Counted from the stretch's first letter, positions 9,758 to 18,747 are shown. The stretch: DNA of 64,000 nt from Pseudomonadota bacterium (GCA_947454465.1 CANGJP010000003.1:44506-108505); one strand, 5' to 3'. Notes: generated by a model from the sequence alone, not told the origin. Numbers and translations are program-made.

Positions 9758-10648
9758 TCAAGTCGTCATCTCCAGTCTTAAATGCTGAAGCAATAACTTC
9801 GCAGCCGCATGCAACTCACCCTTGACCGTACATAACAACAATTGACGTTGCGCCCAGTGATTACTTAAAGGAATACTCACTAGTTTTAACGACTGTACAT
9901 AAGGCGTAGCTGCTGCGCGCGGGACGATACTGACACCTAAACCCGCCGCGACCATGGCACATACCGCATCGAAACTCGTCACTTGAATTCGTAGGTTGAT
10001 TGGTTTACCGACATCCGCAGCGGCGCGTGATAACAATAAATATAAAGAACTATCCGCATGCAAACCGACGAAAGGTTGATCGAGAACCTGCTCGAATGAC
10101 AACTGTGGATATTGATTTAGCGGATGATCCGGACGCGTCACCAGCACTAGTTCATCAGCACGAAAAGGTACCGTCACCAAACCTTCTAATAGTGGCGGTT
10201 CGCTGACAATGCCAATATCCGCACGGTTATCGGCGACAGCCTGCGCGATAGTACTGCTCACCTGTTCTTCAAGTTGTATATTCACCTCGGGGTGCAGTTT
10301 CATAAAACCAGCCAAAGCATCAGGCAAAAATTCGACAATCGCTGAAATATTAGCAAACACACGCACCTGACCACGTATACCAGAAGCATGCTGGTGCATT
10401 TCTTGCTCCAACTTATCAGCTTGATACAACAAGGTACGTGCTTTAACTAACAGCGCGTGACCGGCACCGGTCAACTCAACACCTTTGGCACCTCTGACCA
10501 ACAAGGAAGTACCAAACTGCACTTCTAATTCAGACAGCCGCTTACTAGCGGCAGAGGCAACGGTATGGACGCGCTCTGCTGCTTTAGCAATGCTGCCGAC
10601 CTCAGCCACCGCCACGAACAATTCCAGATCACGAAAATCAAAGCGCAC
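9758..10648 (-). CDS. LysR-family transcriptional regulator
   Basis: The N-terminal winged helix-turn-helix has the LysR pattern DLELFVAVAEVGSIAKAAERV and SKRLSELEVQFGTSLLVR. A periplasmic-binding-protein-like effector domain follows. Start chosen: GTG at 10648 (VRFDFRDLELF); another GTG at 10660 and a longer frame exist, but the HTH begins just after this codon. The start lies inside the 3' end of the upstream MFS gene, so the regulator is the last gene of the osmC-MFS-lysR unit. LysR regulators usually control adjacent genes, so it likely responds to a substrate of the MFS protein. The effector is unknown. Confidence 0.92.
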   Translation of the reverse strand: MRFDFRDLELFVAVAEVGSIAKAAERVHTVASAASKRLSELEVQFGTSLLVRGAKGVELTGAGHALLVKARTLLYQADKLEQEMHQHASGIRGQVRVFANISAIVEFLPDALAGFMKLHPEVNIQLEEQVSSTIAQAVADNRADIGIVSEPPLLEGLVTVPFRADELVLVTRPDHPLNQYPQLSFEQVLDQPFVGLHADSSLYLLLSRAAADVGKPINLRIQVTSFDAVCAMVAAGLGVSIVPRAAATPYVQSLKLVSIPLSNHWAQRQLLLCTVKGELHAAAKLLLQHLRLEMTT

Positions 10649-11819
10649 GCGATGCCTCACTGCGCAACGACACTGGTGCCAATAAAAAGCAACAGACAAA
10701 CACAACAGCGCTAATCAAACTCAACAACATGAATACACTGTGATAACTGGCACTGTGATCACGCAACCAACCCGCCAGCACAGGTCCTATGGCTGCGATC
10801 ACATATCCGCCACCACACATCATCGCTGTCCACGCACCGGCGGCGGATGGAGTTTCGCTGTAGTCCAACGGTAAAATCAACATCAGCGAGAAAAAACCTG
10901 CCGTGCCCGCACCCAGTAGGCACATCATCAACTCGGGAGCCACAAGAGGCGCCTTCCAAACACCAAATAATCCTATCAACATACAACTGCTGCACAGCAA
11001 GATGGCGGGACGACGTTCACGCTGCGCAGCAGGCAACGTACTGACTAGCATGGTTCCCACAACTTGCATGATGGCAAACACACCGAGTAGATGACCAGCA
11101 TCGGCTGCACTTTTTCCGTATTCGATATAAGCAGGAGCAACCCAAGCTAACAGCACATAAAACACGACACTGTGTAAGCCAAAAATAAAAACCAATAACC
11201 ATGCACGCGCACGCCTCCAAGGCATCGTCTGGCGCTGCGCAACTGAAACCACCTCGGTATACGGCACAACACGCCACCATAACCATGCCGCCACAAACGC
11301 CAATACACTCCAACAAGCCAGCCCATTGGGCCAACCAAGCCAGGCACTCAGCAAGGCACTGGTACCTGCAGCCAACCCCGCCCCAAAACACAACGCGCTG
11401 GTTGTCCAACTGCTTACCCGTGCACTGCGTGAGGAATACGCTTGTTTAACAAAGATGCTGAGCAAAGGACTTAACAACGCGATACCTGCCCCCGTACCGA
11501 TCGAACTGATGATCAGACCGCTAAAATTTCCCAAGCCTCTCAATAATGTTGCCGAACCAATCAGCACTGTACTTAACAATACGGCGCGCTTAAGCCCAAA
11601 GCGCGCGCACAATTGCATAGCAAACGGCGAGAAAATACCCATGCATAGTACCGGCAAGGTCGTAAGCCAGCCTGCCTCACCGTGTGACAAATTGAGATCA
11701 TTACGCAGGGTTTCCAGTATAGGGCCCAATGAAGCCAGCGCGGGGCGCAAGTTCAATGCCACCAAAAACACACACCACAGTGTGTAAGTCTGATTACGTA
11801 TCAGCGATGGTGAGCTCAT
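10638..11819 (-). CDS. MFS transporter, CynX/NimT family
   Basis: A 393-residue, 12-helix transporter. The N-terminal LNLRPALASLGPIL and the following LSHGEAGWLTTLPVLCMG are hallmarks of the CynX/NimT branch (cyanate and 2-nitroimidazole transporters, many uncharacterised). The ATG overlaps the TGA of the upstream osmC gene (ATGA), and the 3' end overlaps the lysR start, so all three genes are tightly coupled. It likely moves a small anionic or xenobiotic compound, but the substrate cannot be read from sequence. Confidence 0.88.
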   Translation of the reverse strand: MSSPSLIRNQTYTLWCVFLVALNLRPALASLGPILETLRNDLNLSHGEAGWLTTLPVLCMGIFSPFAMQLCARFGLKRAVLLSTVLIGSATLLRGLGNFSGLIISSIGTGAGIALLSPLLSIFVKQAYSSRSARVSSWTTSALCFGAGLAAGTSALLSAWLGWPNGLACWSVLAFVAAWLWWRVVPYTEVVSVAQRQTMPWRRARAWLLVFIFGLHSVVFYVLLAWVAPAYIEYGKSAADAGHLLGVFAIMQVVGTMLVSTLPAAQRERRPAILLCSSCMLIGLFGVWKAPLVAPELMMCLLGAGTAGFFSLMLILPLDYSETPSAAGAWTAMMCGGGYVIAAIGPVLAGWLRDHSASYHSVFMLLSLISAVVFVCCFLLAPVSLRSEASRAL

Positions 11820-12253
11820 GCGCCAACCGTGACCACTTCACGCAATTCAAAATCATGCGTGATGGTTGCCACCGCCCCAAGCATTGCTGAGGCTGAACAA
11901 TATTTTTCGGCAGACAGCTTGATGGCTCGATCGACTTTATTACGATCCAGTTGATGGCCAGTCACGATATAGTGCAGTTTTATCTGAGTAAATACTTTCG
12001 GTTCGGTGGTGGAGCGCTCTGCGTCGATGTCCACCACACAATCAGTGATGGCTTCACGGCCACGCTTTAAAATCATCACCACATCAATCGCACTGCATCC
12101 GCCCAACCCCACCAATAACATTTCCATAGGTCGCGGCCCTAGATTGCGACCACCAATATCCGGTGCACCATCCATCACAATCGCATGACCCGAGCCGGTT
12201 TCACCGACAAACATCATGTCTTGAACCCATTTAACGCGCGTTTTCATCTTCAA
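11816..12253 (-). CDS. OsmC-family peroxiredoxin-like protein (YhfA type)
   Basis: A 145-residue OsmC/Ohr-fold protein. Two Cys-containing motifs typical of the family are present: GLGGCSAIDVV and EKYCSASAML. OsmC and Ohr reduce organic hydroperoxides with these two thiols; the YhfA subgroup is less defined. The overall pattern (RNLGPRPMEMLL before the first Cys) matches YhfA more than Ohr. It is the first gene of the minus-strand operon with an MFS transporter and a LysR regulator, and sits about 60 nt downstream of an intrinsic terminator, which may matter for its regulation. Confidence 0.88.
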   Translation of the reverse strand: MKMKTRVKWVQDMMFVGETGSGHAIVMDGAPDIGGRNLGPRPMEMLLVGLGGCSAIDVVMILKRGREAITDCVVDIDAERSTTEPKVFTQIKLHYIVTGHQLDRNKVDRAIKLSAEKYCSASAMLGAVATITHDFELREVVTVGA

Positions 12254-12309
12254 GACCCATCAATACTTAGGGAAAGGGGAGGTTAACAGTTGCAAATCAA
12301 GCAGGCGAA

Positions 12310-12520
12310 AAAAAAGCCCCTTATTTAAGGGGCTTCTTTAATTATTTTTTGTGCTCGAATGGACTCGGCGTGATGTTCTTCTACAAGTCCTAGGTTATTC
12401 CTCCCCCACTGCTAACCGCGTCTTTCCTTTGATCATCGTTGGAGCGTTTCGGCCCCATCCCCCTTCGCTACAGCTTAGGCTGCATTTGTCTTCGCAACTT
12501 AGCGTTGTCTGGTGAGAGAG
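12310..12520 (-). ncRNA. Candidate structured leader or small RNA upstream of osmC
   Basis: On the minus strand, five non-overlapping hairpins precede a strong intrinsic terminator: CAAC/GTTG (12495-12507), TACAGC/GCTGCA (12469-12484), GGAGC/GCCCC (12441-12456), GGTTA/TAACC enclosing 15 nt (12393-12417) and GGACT/AGTCC (12361-12390). The terminator at 12314-12335 has eight T residues on this strand. No minus-strand frame of 60 or more codons lies between here and dsbC, so the terminated transcript has no evident protein product. Either a free small RNA or an attenuated leader (riboswitch-like) of the osmC-MFS-lysR operon fits. I could not match it to 6S RNA, tmRNA, RNase P, SRP RNA or the common riboswitch consensus sequences. 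Boundaries are approximate. Confidence 0.5.
12314..12335 (-). terminator. Intrinsic terminator
   Basis: The arms AAGCCCC and GGGGCTT enclose an AT loop; the whole element is a perfect inverted repeat. On the minus strand it is followed directly by a run of eight T. The plus-strand side is also T-rich, but no plus-strand gene lies upstream. It ends 60 nt before the osmC start codon. Confidence 0.9.
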
Positions 12521-12937
12521 ACTAAGGGCATTGTCTAAATTTGTAAACATTTTTTTGCAGCTGAAACGAAGTGTAAATTGCTGTATTTACAGCAATTTAA
12601 TCCCGCCAAACTTGCTGCCTATGCAGCACTATTTATTTCCATTTCACGCCCGATTTGATCGGCATCCCTTACTGCCGCTAGAGACATGTGATGGCATGGC
12701 ATTCGCTAATGATCCGTCCCTTAAATCATAAGTAGCCGTTTCAAATTGAATAGAGTTAGACGCAATTCTAATGATTCAGCCTCAATAAAAGTTATGATGG
12801 ATAACAAGGGTCTAACCTGATGTCCATGCATCACAGAACGGCAATACAATTCACATCGTGCAAAGACTCAAGTGATACAACGTAATGCCTGACTGCTTAA
12901 CTACACGCATCCACTCTATCTACAAGGCGATTTTGCT
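12521..12937. other. Non-coding stretch upstream of dsbC
   Basis: No frame here has coding character. The region is A+T-richer than its surroundings near 12530-12620 and contains a small palindrome (AAATTGCTGTATTTACAGCAATTT, read as arms AAATTGCTGT/ACAGCAATTT around ATTT at 12576-12599). It presumably carries the divergent promoters for dsbC (plus) and for the minus-strand leader RNA. I cannot assign -35/-10 boxes with confidence. Confidence 0.4.
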
Positions 12938-13684
12938 GTGAATCCATTCATTAACGGCTTTTTGATCATGATCCTGAGTGCAGTCCTGACCACCCCTTCA
13001 GAAGCACAGACATCAACACAGGCTAACCATGATGAATCAGCACGTATTCTCAAAACACTCCAATCGCGCCTACCTTCGAAAATGATTATTGAAAAGGTAC
13101 AACCCTCTCAGTGGCCATGGCTCTATGAAGTCATCACTGATTCAGAAATGTTTTATGTCGACAGCACTGGCGACTATCTGTTTTATGGTCGTGTCATGGA
13201 CACCAGAACTCGTACTGATTTAACGGCTAAACGCTGGACTGATTTGTCACGAATCGACTTTAATGACTTACCACTGAGCCTTGCGATCAAACATGTCAGA
13301 GGCGATGGTAGCCGTAAAATTGCAGTTTTTTCTGATCCTCTCTGCCCATTTTGCGTGCGGCTTGAAGGCACCCTGCAAGAAATGACTAACATCACGGTGT
13401 ATACCTTCCTTTACCCCGTAGAGACCTTGCATCCCGGCGCTACAGAAACGGCCAAAAACATTTGGTGCGCACCAGATCGCGCCGCCACCTGGACAGCATG
13501 GATGATCAACAAGAAAAAACCAGCCGCTGCTAATTGCAAGGCAGATGAAGTGACGACCCTAGTGAAATTGGGTCAAAAATTAAAAGTTAACGGCACTCCA
13601 ACCATCTACTTTGCAGACGGTCACAATATCTCGGCGGCACTTGATAAGGACCAGTTAGAAGCGGAATTAAAAGCTCTGAAATAA
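12938..13684 (+). CDS. dsbC: Periplasmic protein-disulfide isomerase, DsbC type
   Basis: A 248-residue exported protein with a signal peptide cleaved near SEAQ (about residue 23), a DsbC N-terminal dimerisation domain (WLYEVITDSEMFYVDSTGDY, about 61-80) and a thioredoxin fold whose active site is CPFC (Cys136/Cys139; CGYC in E. coli). The cis-Pro loop NGTPTIYF is present. Further Cys residues at NIWC and AANC match the second pair of DsbC. It rearranges wrong disulfides in the periplasm and is normally kept reduced by DsbD, which is not in the window. The start codon is GTG. Confidence 0.87.
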   Translation: MNPFINGFLIMILSAVLTTPSEAQTSTQANHDESARILKTLQSRLPSKMIIEKVQPSQWPWLYEVITDSEMFYVDSTGDYLFYGRVMDTRTRTDLTAKRWTDLSRIDFNDLPLSLAIKHVRGDGSRKIAVFSDPLCPFCVRLEGTLQEMTNITVYTFLYPVETLHPGATETAKNIWCAPDRAATWTAWMINKKKPAAANCKADEVTTLVKLGQKLKVNGTPTIYFADGHNISAALDKDQLEAELKALK

Positions 13685-13726
13685 TCAGCACATTGGCCCG
13701 ATGTGAAGAAAGAGGAGCATAACCTA

Positions 13727-15433
13727 TCAATCGCGAGTCAATTTTCGATAAGCCAAACTACTGCGATACCACACGGGTCGCTCCGGATCATTGGCAATGT
13801 CCAGCAAGGTAGACACATTGAGTACCGCCAAGTCCCGTGCGGCACTAGCATCCAGCGGGGCACTGGTAAGGTCATCTGATGGATGAGCAATATGCTGCTG
13901 CAACCAGCTGCGCTTTGTCGTTAGAACATTGATACGACCATCGCGCGCACGATTACCACTGCGCAAAGCAACAGCCGGAATACCGGCACGTACTAACGGC
14001 GACATCGACGACATGAGCAAGGAACTATCTTGCTCTTCACTCAAAATCAGGCGCAGATTTTGCGACTGCGCTGCACTAACTAGGTGATTACCCACACTGG
14101 ATTGATCCGCCCCTATTCCAATGACATCACTGGTACGCGTGATGGGTAATGGCGTATCCAACGTGATGGCCGCAACAATATTCCGTCCCTGAGTCGCCGC
14201 ATCGGCGAGCACTGCTTTCAACCCTTGAGCATCCTTTTCCCCTGCAGTGACCGCGGCAAACAAAATCGATCGCTTAGGTTTGACCGGCATGGCCGCCACA
14301 GCGCGCGCCATTTCTAACAACATCGCGACCCCTACCGCGTTGCGCTGCAATCCGTTATACAAATTATCGCCGTTAATCGCCGTACCTCGGCCCAACCCAT
14401 CCAGATTTGCTGTAACCAGAACGTATTCTTGCTGTAGTCGCGAATCACTGCCCCGCACCATCGCCAGCACATTATTACTTTCAATGCGACGTAGACCAGT
14501 GGTGGCGGTCATGGTCATACTACCCTGCAAGTTGAATCCCTGCGGTTCACCGGCTCGTGCCGCTTGCATAACTTGCTCGAATGAATGCCCACTGTTAGCA
14601 AACAACGACGCAACCGAGGCCGCATTAAAGCGGAACTTCAGTTTCAGTTCAGGAAAACGTTCATCTGGTTGCATCTCAGCATTCAGTCGACGCATCTGTG
14701 ACACCCAACTCATTGCAGCGATACGCTCCCAACTGTTTTTGTCAGTCATGGGGTGGATTTCGATAACTCCAATTGCGCCGGCTTTTGACAAGCTGGCGTA
14801 CTTCGTTTCCGGCCAGCCATAAAAATTTCGCAACTCCTCATCCAGACGCTCAGGCGCTCCATCTAGTATCACCGCAATCTTGCCTTGCAGTTCCAGTTCA
14901 GCGAGGTCGTTGTATTTGTACTCAGGGGCCTCAATACCATAGCCCGCAAAGACCAGCGGTGCGGTCACGCTGCTACTGGCATTAAAAAAATTCACTGACG
15001 GCAAGTAATCCTTACTGAAGTCAAAATCGGTAACCGCGCCTTCATTACGCGCAATAGCGGAAGACCCGGGTAGCACCGCGGTTGCCTCGACTAAGGGCAC
15101 AGAACGAAAAAACCCACCCTCGGATCCAGCGGGAGTCAAGCCATATTGACGAAACTGCGCCGCCACGTATGCCGCCGCCAATTCATATCCACGAGATCCT
15201 GTCGCGCGGCCCTCGAGTAAATCCCCACTGAGAAACTCGGCGTGTGCACGAATGGCCTGCGCTGCAATCGCAGGCATGGGCGCCGAACTACGCTGCACCT
15301 CAGCTACCGTTTGGGGGCCAAGCTGAGTCCCAGATTGGCCGTATGCATCACCACTGCACATCGCATAGGCCAGTCCTAAGCACACCACTTGAAAATGCCG
15401 CAGTCCAACAGAAGAAATCAAACCAAAACTCAT
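13727..15433 (-). CDS. Exported M28-family peptidase homologue with a degenerate active site
   Basis: A 568-residue protein with a signal peptide, a PA-like insert around residues 140-230 and an M28 aminopeptidase fold. Compared with the Vibrio aminopeptidase, the zinc His of HxD is Asn343 (ANLDG), the bridging Asp of the GADD motif is Arg364 (GLQRNAVGV), and the catalytic Glu of the EE pair is Gly398 (AGEK). The neighbouring Asp345, Glu399, the Asp of TLDTP and the His of AHPSDD are kept. The fold is clear, but two metal ligands and the general base are lost, so peptidase activity is doubtful; a binding or structural role is more likely. Convergent with dsbC. Confidence 0.85.
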   Translation of the reverse strand: MSFGLISSVGLRHFQVVCLGLAYAMCSGDAYGQSGTQLGPQTVAEVQRSSAPMPAIAAQAIRAHAEFLSGDLLEGRATGSRGYELAAAYVAAQFRQYGLTPAGSEGGFFRSVPLVEATAVLPGSSAIARNEGAVTDFDFSKDYLPSVNFFNASSSVTAPLVFAGYGIEAPEYKYNDLAELELQGKIAVILDGAPERLDEELRNFYGWPETKYASLSKAGAIGVIEIHPMTDKNSWERIAAMSWVSQMRRLNAEMQPDERFPELKLKFRFNAASVASLFANSGHSFEQVMQAARAGEPQGFNLQGSMTMTATTGLRRIESNNVLAMVRGSDSRLQQEYVLVTANLDGLGRGTAINGDNLYNGLQRNAVGVAMLLEMARAVAAMPVKPKRSILFAAVTAGEKDAQGLKAVLADAATQGRNIVAAITLDTPLPITRTSDVIGIGADQSSVGNHLVSAAQSQNLRLILSEEQDSSLLMSSMSPLVRAGIPAVALRSGNRARDGRINVLTTKRSWLQQHIAHPSDDLTSAPLDASAARDLAVLNVSTLLDIANDPERPVWYRSSLAYRKLTRD

Positions 15434-15528
15434 CGGGTACTCAATCTACAAAGTAATAAGGTAATGCTAGACCAGTCGAGGTTCTCAGGGTAGCTTTAGC
15501 AGCAATTTTTAGATGATTGGATTGCACG

Positions 15529-16044
15529 ATGCACGCCACAAAATTACAGCACTTTGCGCTGCTACTGGTATTTACTTCAGTCACGGCATGCACAAGCCTG
15601 GCTAATACGCGCAATACTGCAAGCATCTTGGCCAACCCCGTTGGTATTGGCAGCATGGTTGACACAGTAGGAAACGAAATTGCACTTCGCGCGCTAGCAT
15701 TGGTGGGTAAACCCTACCGCTATGGCGGCGCCGATCTACAAGGCTTCGATTGCAGCGGACTGGTGTATTACATCCATGATGCATTGGGCTTGATCGTACC
15801 GCGGACCGCGTCCGATCAGCAAAAGGCGGCCATCAGCGTCGACAAATCGGGCTTAGTGCCCGGGGATTTAGTGTTTTTTAAAACCTCAGCCGGTAATCAG
15901 ATTTCCCATGTCGGCGTATACGTAGGTGAAAATCGCTTTGTCCATGCCCCGCAATCCGGCAAACTGATTGAACTACGCTCACTGGATGACAGTTATTACG
16001 GCCCACGCCTCACCAGCATTGGTCGCCTGTACCCAAAATCCTAA
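15529..16044 (+). CDS. NlpC/P60-family peptidoglycan hydrolase, lipoprotein
   Basis: A 171-residue protein (ATG at 15529; a TTG four codons upstream is less likely). A hydrophobic leader ends in the lipobox SVTAC (Cys21). The NlpC/P60 domain starts at ALVGKPYRYGGADLQGFDCSG, with the catalytic Cys75, His127 (ISHVGVYVG) and the third polar residue His139 (FVHAP). Such enzymes cleave the D-Glu/meso-DAP bond in cell-wall stem peptides, here probably from the outer membrane (similar to Spr/MepS). It stands between an M28 homologue and a thioredoxin-like gene without an obvious operon link. Confidence 0.9.
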   Translation: MHATKLQHFALLLVFTSVTACTSLANTRNTASILANPVGIGSMVDTVGNEIALRALALVGKPYRYGGADLQGFDCSGLVYYIHDALGLIVPRTASDQQKAAISVDKSGLVPGDLVFFKTSAGNQISHVGVYVGENRFVHAPQSGKLIELRSLDDSYYGPRLTSIGRLYPKS

Positions 16045-16067
16045 TGGTGCACTCGGAGTACTAACCC

Positions 16068-16643
16068 ATGGCCGCCAAATCATCCACCATGCTGTCACTG
16101 GGTACCGTTGCGCCCACATTCGCGCTGCACGATTTTAATGGCAAGTTGTATCAACTCAGTGACTTCAACGCTGCCAAAGGCTTATTGGTCGCCTTCATCT
16201 GCTATCACTGTCCGTTTGTACAACACATTCGTCGCGAGTTTGCTGAATTTGCGCGCAACTATCAGGCGAAAGGCCTCGCCGTGGTGGCCATCGCCTCAAA
16301 CGACATAGAGGCCTATCCCCAAGATGGGCCAGCCGGCATGAAGGCAGAGGCCACTGAATTTAACTACAGCTTTCCCTACTTACTGGATAACACGCAAACG
16401 GTGGCTAAAGCTTATCAAGCCGCTTGCACCCCCGATCTTTATCTATTCGATGGCGCACAACGCTTGTTTTATCGCGGCCAGTTCGATGCCAGTCGTCCTC
16501 GCAACACCATCCCGGTCACCGGTGATGATTTACGTGCGGCAACTGATGCCTTATTGGCAGGGCTTCCTGCCCCGACCGATCAACGCCCCAGCATTGGGTG
16601 CAGCATCAAATGGAAAGTAAGCAATGCACCAACCTATGCATGA
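16068..16643 (+). CDS. Thioredoxin-family (AhpC/Redoxin-like) protein
   Basis: A 191-residue cytoplasmic protein of the widespread family that resembles thiol-disulfide isomerases. The N-terminal GTVAPTFALHDFNGK is typical of AhpC/TSA/redoxin proteins. The putative peroxidatic or thiol site lies in FICYHCPFVQHI, where CYHC provides a CxxC. FRGQFDASRPRN near residue 145 is also conserved in this family. No signal peptide. It lies 23 nt after the NlpC/P60 gene. Exact substrate is unknown. Confidence 0.82.
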   Translation: MAAKSSTMLSLGTVAPTFALHDFNGKLYQLSDFNAAKGLLVAFICYHCPFVQHIRREFAEFARNYQAKGLAVVAIASNDIEAYPQDGPAGMKAEATEFNYSFPYLLDNTQTVAKAYQAACTPDLYLFDGAQRLFYRGQFDASRPRNTIPVTGDDLRAATDALLAGLPAPTDQRPSIGCSIKWKVSNAPTYA

Positions 16644-16660
16644 GAAAAAACCAAGCAAAC

Positions 16661-17137
16661 CTATTGATCAGCAACGTTGAGCCACATCATGACCAGCACG
16701 GCAGAGGCAAAATTTCTGAAAGCCTCGTCAAGCGTGGGCGCAGCCCTGTTCTGCCATAGCAGGAACCACTCGCCGGCAATCGCCTGAAAGCCAACCAAAT
16801 ACAACACTGCCGCTAAGGACAGTCCCAACATAGCCGGCGCTTTTGCTGAATTGAATGCGGCGCCAGTTGACCTTGCCGCCCAGAGCCGATACGCACCCCA
16901 CAGGCATAACAATCCAGCCACCGCTTCGGTAATGATGATAGCGGCCACACATAGCCAGATCAGGATGGGACTTTCGATTGCACGCCACATCAATACGGGC
17001 ACCTTAAAAGTACCCTGCATATCGACAGCCGATTTGACCGCTCCGAAGGTTCCCTCTAGCGTCATGCTGTTGTTAAAAGCGGCCAAGGTAAGAAACAAGC
17101 CCATGCCGAACACTAGAAATATTTTACCTATTTTCAT
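16661..17137 (-). CDS. DUF2165 small integral membrane protein
   Basis: A 158-residue protein with four hydrophobic helices. The N-terminal GLFLTLAAFNNSMTLEG and the C-terminal NFASAVLVMMWLNVADQ fit the DUF2165 family of predicted small membrane proteins, whose function is not known. The ATG has a GGGGACAAG ribosome-binding site. It converges on the thioredoxin-like gene. Confidence 0.8.
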   Translation of the reverse strand: MKIGKIFLVFGMGLFLTLAAFNNSMTLEGTFGAVKSAVDMQGTFKVPVLMWRAIESPILIWLCVAAIIITEAVAGLLCLWGAYRLWAARSTGAAFNSAKAPAMLGLSLAAVLYLVGFQAIAGEWFLLWQNRAAPTLDEAFRNFASAVLVMMWLNVADQ

Positions 17138-17325
17138 CTTGTCCCCAGTTATGTTGCTGTCGGATATGCATTCCGAACTTTTTGACTATTACTTACAGTC
17201 TATAAACGTAGTGCAATCAATACTAACACTACAGCAGCGTAAAACAGAGGTTGAGTTAGTCATTGTGCATCTAAATAGATACACTTCAGCGTACTCATAA
17301 TAAGACTTAACCAGAGACGATATAC

Positions 17326-18366
17326 ATGCCTCACGCTACTGCACACCGTCCGCTCAACCCCGCACCAGCACCCACTCCCAGCACACTGTGGCGAGTGAAT
17401 AATCCCAGCGGCACCACGGGGATGCTGGCTGTGGATAAAGTCGGTGGAGCCGCGCTATTCCTTGATCCAAAAACATTAGCCATACAAAGCTCTATTGCCA
17501 TTCCGGGCGCGCACGAAATGGTGATCTCGCCCGATCACACGCTGGGCTATGTGGCGCAGTTTGGTAAATGGGGACGCAATGCCGCAGGCATCGGTGCACT
17601 GCTAGAACCAGCCTATTTAATTTGGGTAATCGACTTGGCCACCCGCAGCGTAGTTGATCGTATCGATACTCACCCTAATGTGGGACCTCACGGTATGAAG
17701 TTCGATCTGCACGGTAATTTGTGGGTGACATTTGAAAGCAACTCACTTGGACTGGTGGATACTAAACAACGCAAGCTAGTTAGTGTCTGGCCGTTAGGTG
17801 AACCTCAACAACCGCCGCGTACACTAGAGATCAACGATGAAGGCACCACACTATATTGCACCGGCAAAGGCGATGATGTGTTGGTGTTTGACTGTCAGTC
17901 ACACCAAGTCCGCACACGCATTGCGCTACCCGGCGGCGCCACCAGTCTCACCGCCGCACCCGATGGTCATCGATTAATCACCTTCGATAAAGCCAAGCAA
18001 GACTTGCTTATCATCAACATGAACGAAGAACGCATCATCGAACGCCATCCCTTCTGTGGCGCAGTATTAAGCAGCCCTAAGGCAAGTCGTTTCGTACATG
18101 CGCGTTATTCACCCGATGGCCGTTACTTAGCGACGTGCAATTATGCGGGCGGCACAGCGCATCTTCACGATGGCAATCATCCACAAGACCATGTGGTGAT
18201 TCCCGTGGCTAAAGGTCCGCAAGGATTAGCATTCTCGGATGACAGCAATAAACTGTATGTAGCTAATCACGACTGTGGCATTGTAACGATTATCGACGTA
18301 GCCTCAGCCAAGGCTATCGACTGGCTACCTGCCGGTTCGGGTATTGAAGCGTTTAGTTTTTACTAA
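17326..18366 (+). CDS. YncE-like beta-propeller protein
   Basis: A 346-residue protein of repeated beta-propeller blades (YVAQFGKWG, LWVTFESNSLGLVD, LYCTGKGDDVLVFD, LATCNYAGGTAHLHD, LYVANHDCGIVTIID), in the pattern of YncE/lactonase-like seven-blade propellers. No signal peptide is evident, although many relatives are exported. No catalytic signature can be assigned; it could be a binding protein or a lactonase-like enzyme. Confidence 0.75.
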   Translation: MPHATAHRPLNPAPAPTPSTLWRVNNPSGTTGMLAVDKVGGAALFLDPKTLAIQSSIAIPGAHEMVISPDHTLGYVAQFGKWGRNAAGIGALLEPAYLIWVIDLATRSVVDRIDTHPNVGPHGMKFDLHGNLWVTFESNSLGLVDTKQRKLVSVWPLGEPQQPPRTLEINDEGTTLYCTGKGDDVLVFDCQSHQVRTRIALPGGATSLTAAPDGHRLITFDKAKQDLLIINMNEERIIERHPFCGAVLSSPKASRFVHARYSPDGRYLATCNYAGGTAHLHDGNHPQDHVVIPVAKGPQGLAFSDDSNKLYVANHDCGIVTIIDVASAKAIDWLPAGSGIEAFSFY

Positions 18367-18414
18367 GCAATTAAGCTCAAACGTTAACCGTCACATTTCA
18401 GTAGAGCGCGCATT

Positions 18415-18747
18415 TTGTACGCAGTTAAAACTCTCTTAAGCGCACTGATTATTCTGCTCGCCACCGAACTAAGTAAGCGCAGCAATAGCCTAGCGGCACT
18501 TATTCTGGCACTGCCAATAGTATCAATCCTTGCCCTATGTTGGATTTATATTGAAAGCAAAGACATCAATAAAATTGCCACCATTTCCTATGAAACATTC
18601 TGGTATACGCTAGCTAGCTTGCCCATGTTTCTATTGATGCCTTATCTATTGCGCAATGGTTATCGCTTCTATATTTCACTCATCGCCTCATGCATAGTGA
18701 CTGCAGCACTGATGTCCCTCACTCAATATCTAATCTCGAAGTTGTAA
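18415..18747 (+). CDS. DUF3147 family membrane protein
   Basis: A 110-residue protein made of four hydrophobic helices, starting with a TTG codon. The sequence KTLLSALIILLATELSKRS followed by ALILALPIVSILAL is characteristic of DUF3147. Function unknown. It follows the beta-propeller gene by 48 nt. Confidence 0.75.
   Translation: MYAVKTLLSALIILLATELSKRSNSLAALILALPIVSILALCWIYIESKDINKIATISYETFWYTLASLPMFLLMPYLLRNGYRFYISLIASCIVTAALMSLTQYLISKL

Noticed and set aside
11201..11787. Plus-strand frames of 80-150 codons opposite the MFS gene
   Set aside because: They mirror the hydrophobic codons of the real minus-strand transporter; no independent protein features.
12310..12520. Identity as 6S RNA, tmRNA, RNase P RNA, 4.5S RNA or lysine/cobalamin riboswitch
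   Set aside because: The ends do not pair as in 6S RNA; no tRNA-like end or tag frame for tmRNA; too short and lacking core motifs for RNase P. A GGGGA...GCCGAAA stretch recalls part of the lysine riboswitch, but the remaining conserved elements are missing.
14247..14822. 191-codon plus-strand frame opposite the M28 homologue
   Set aside because: Antisense shadow of a clear exported protein; composition and lack of domains argue against coding.
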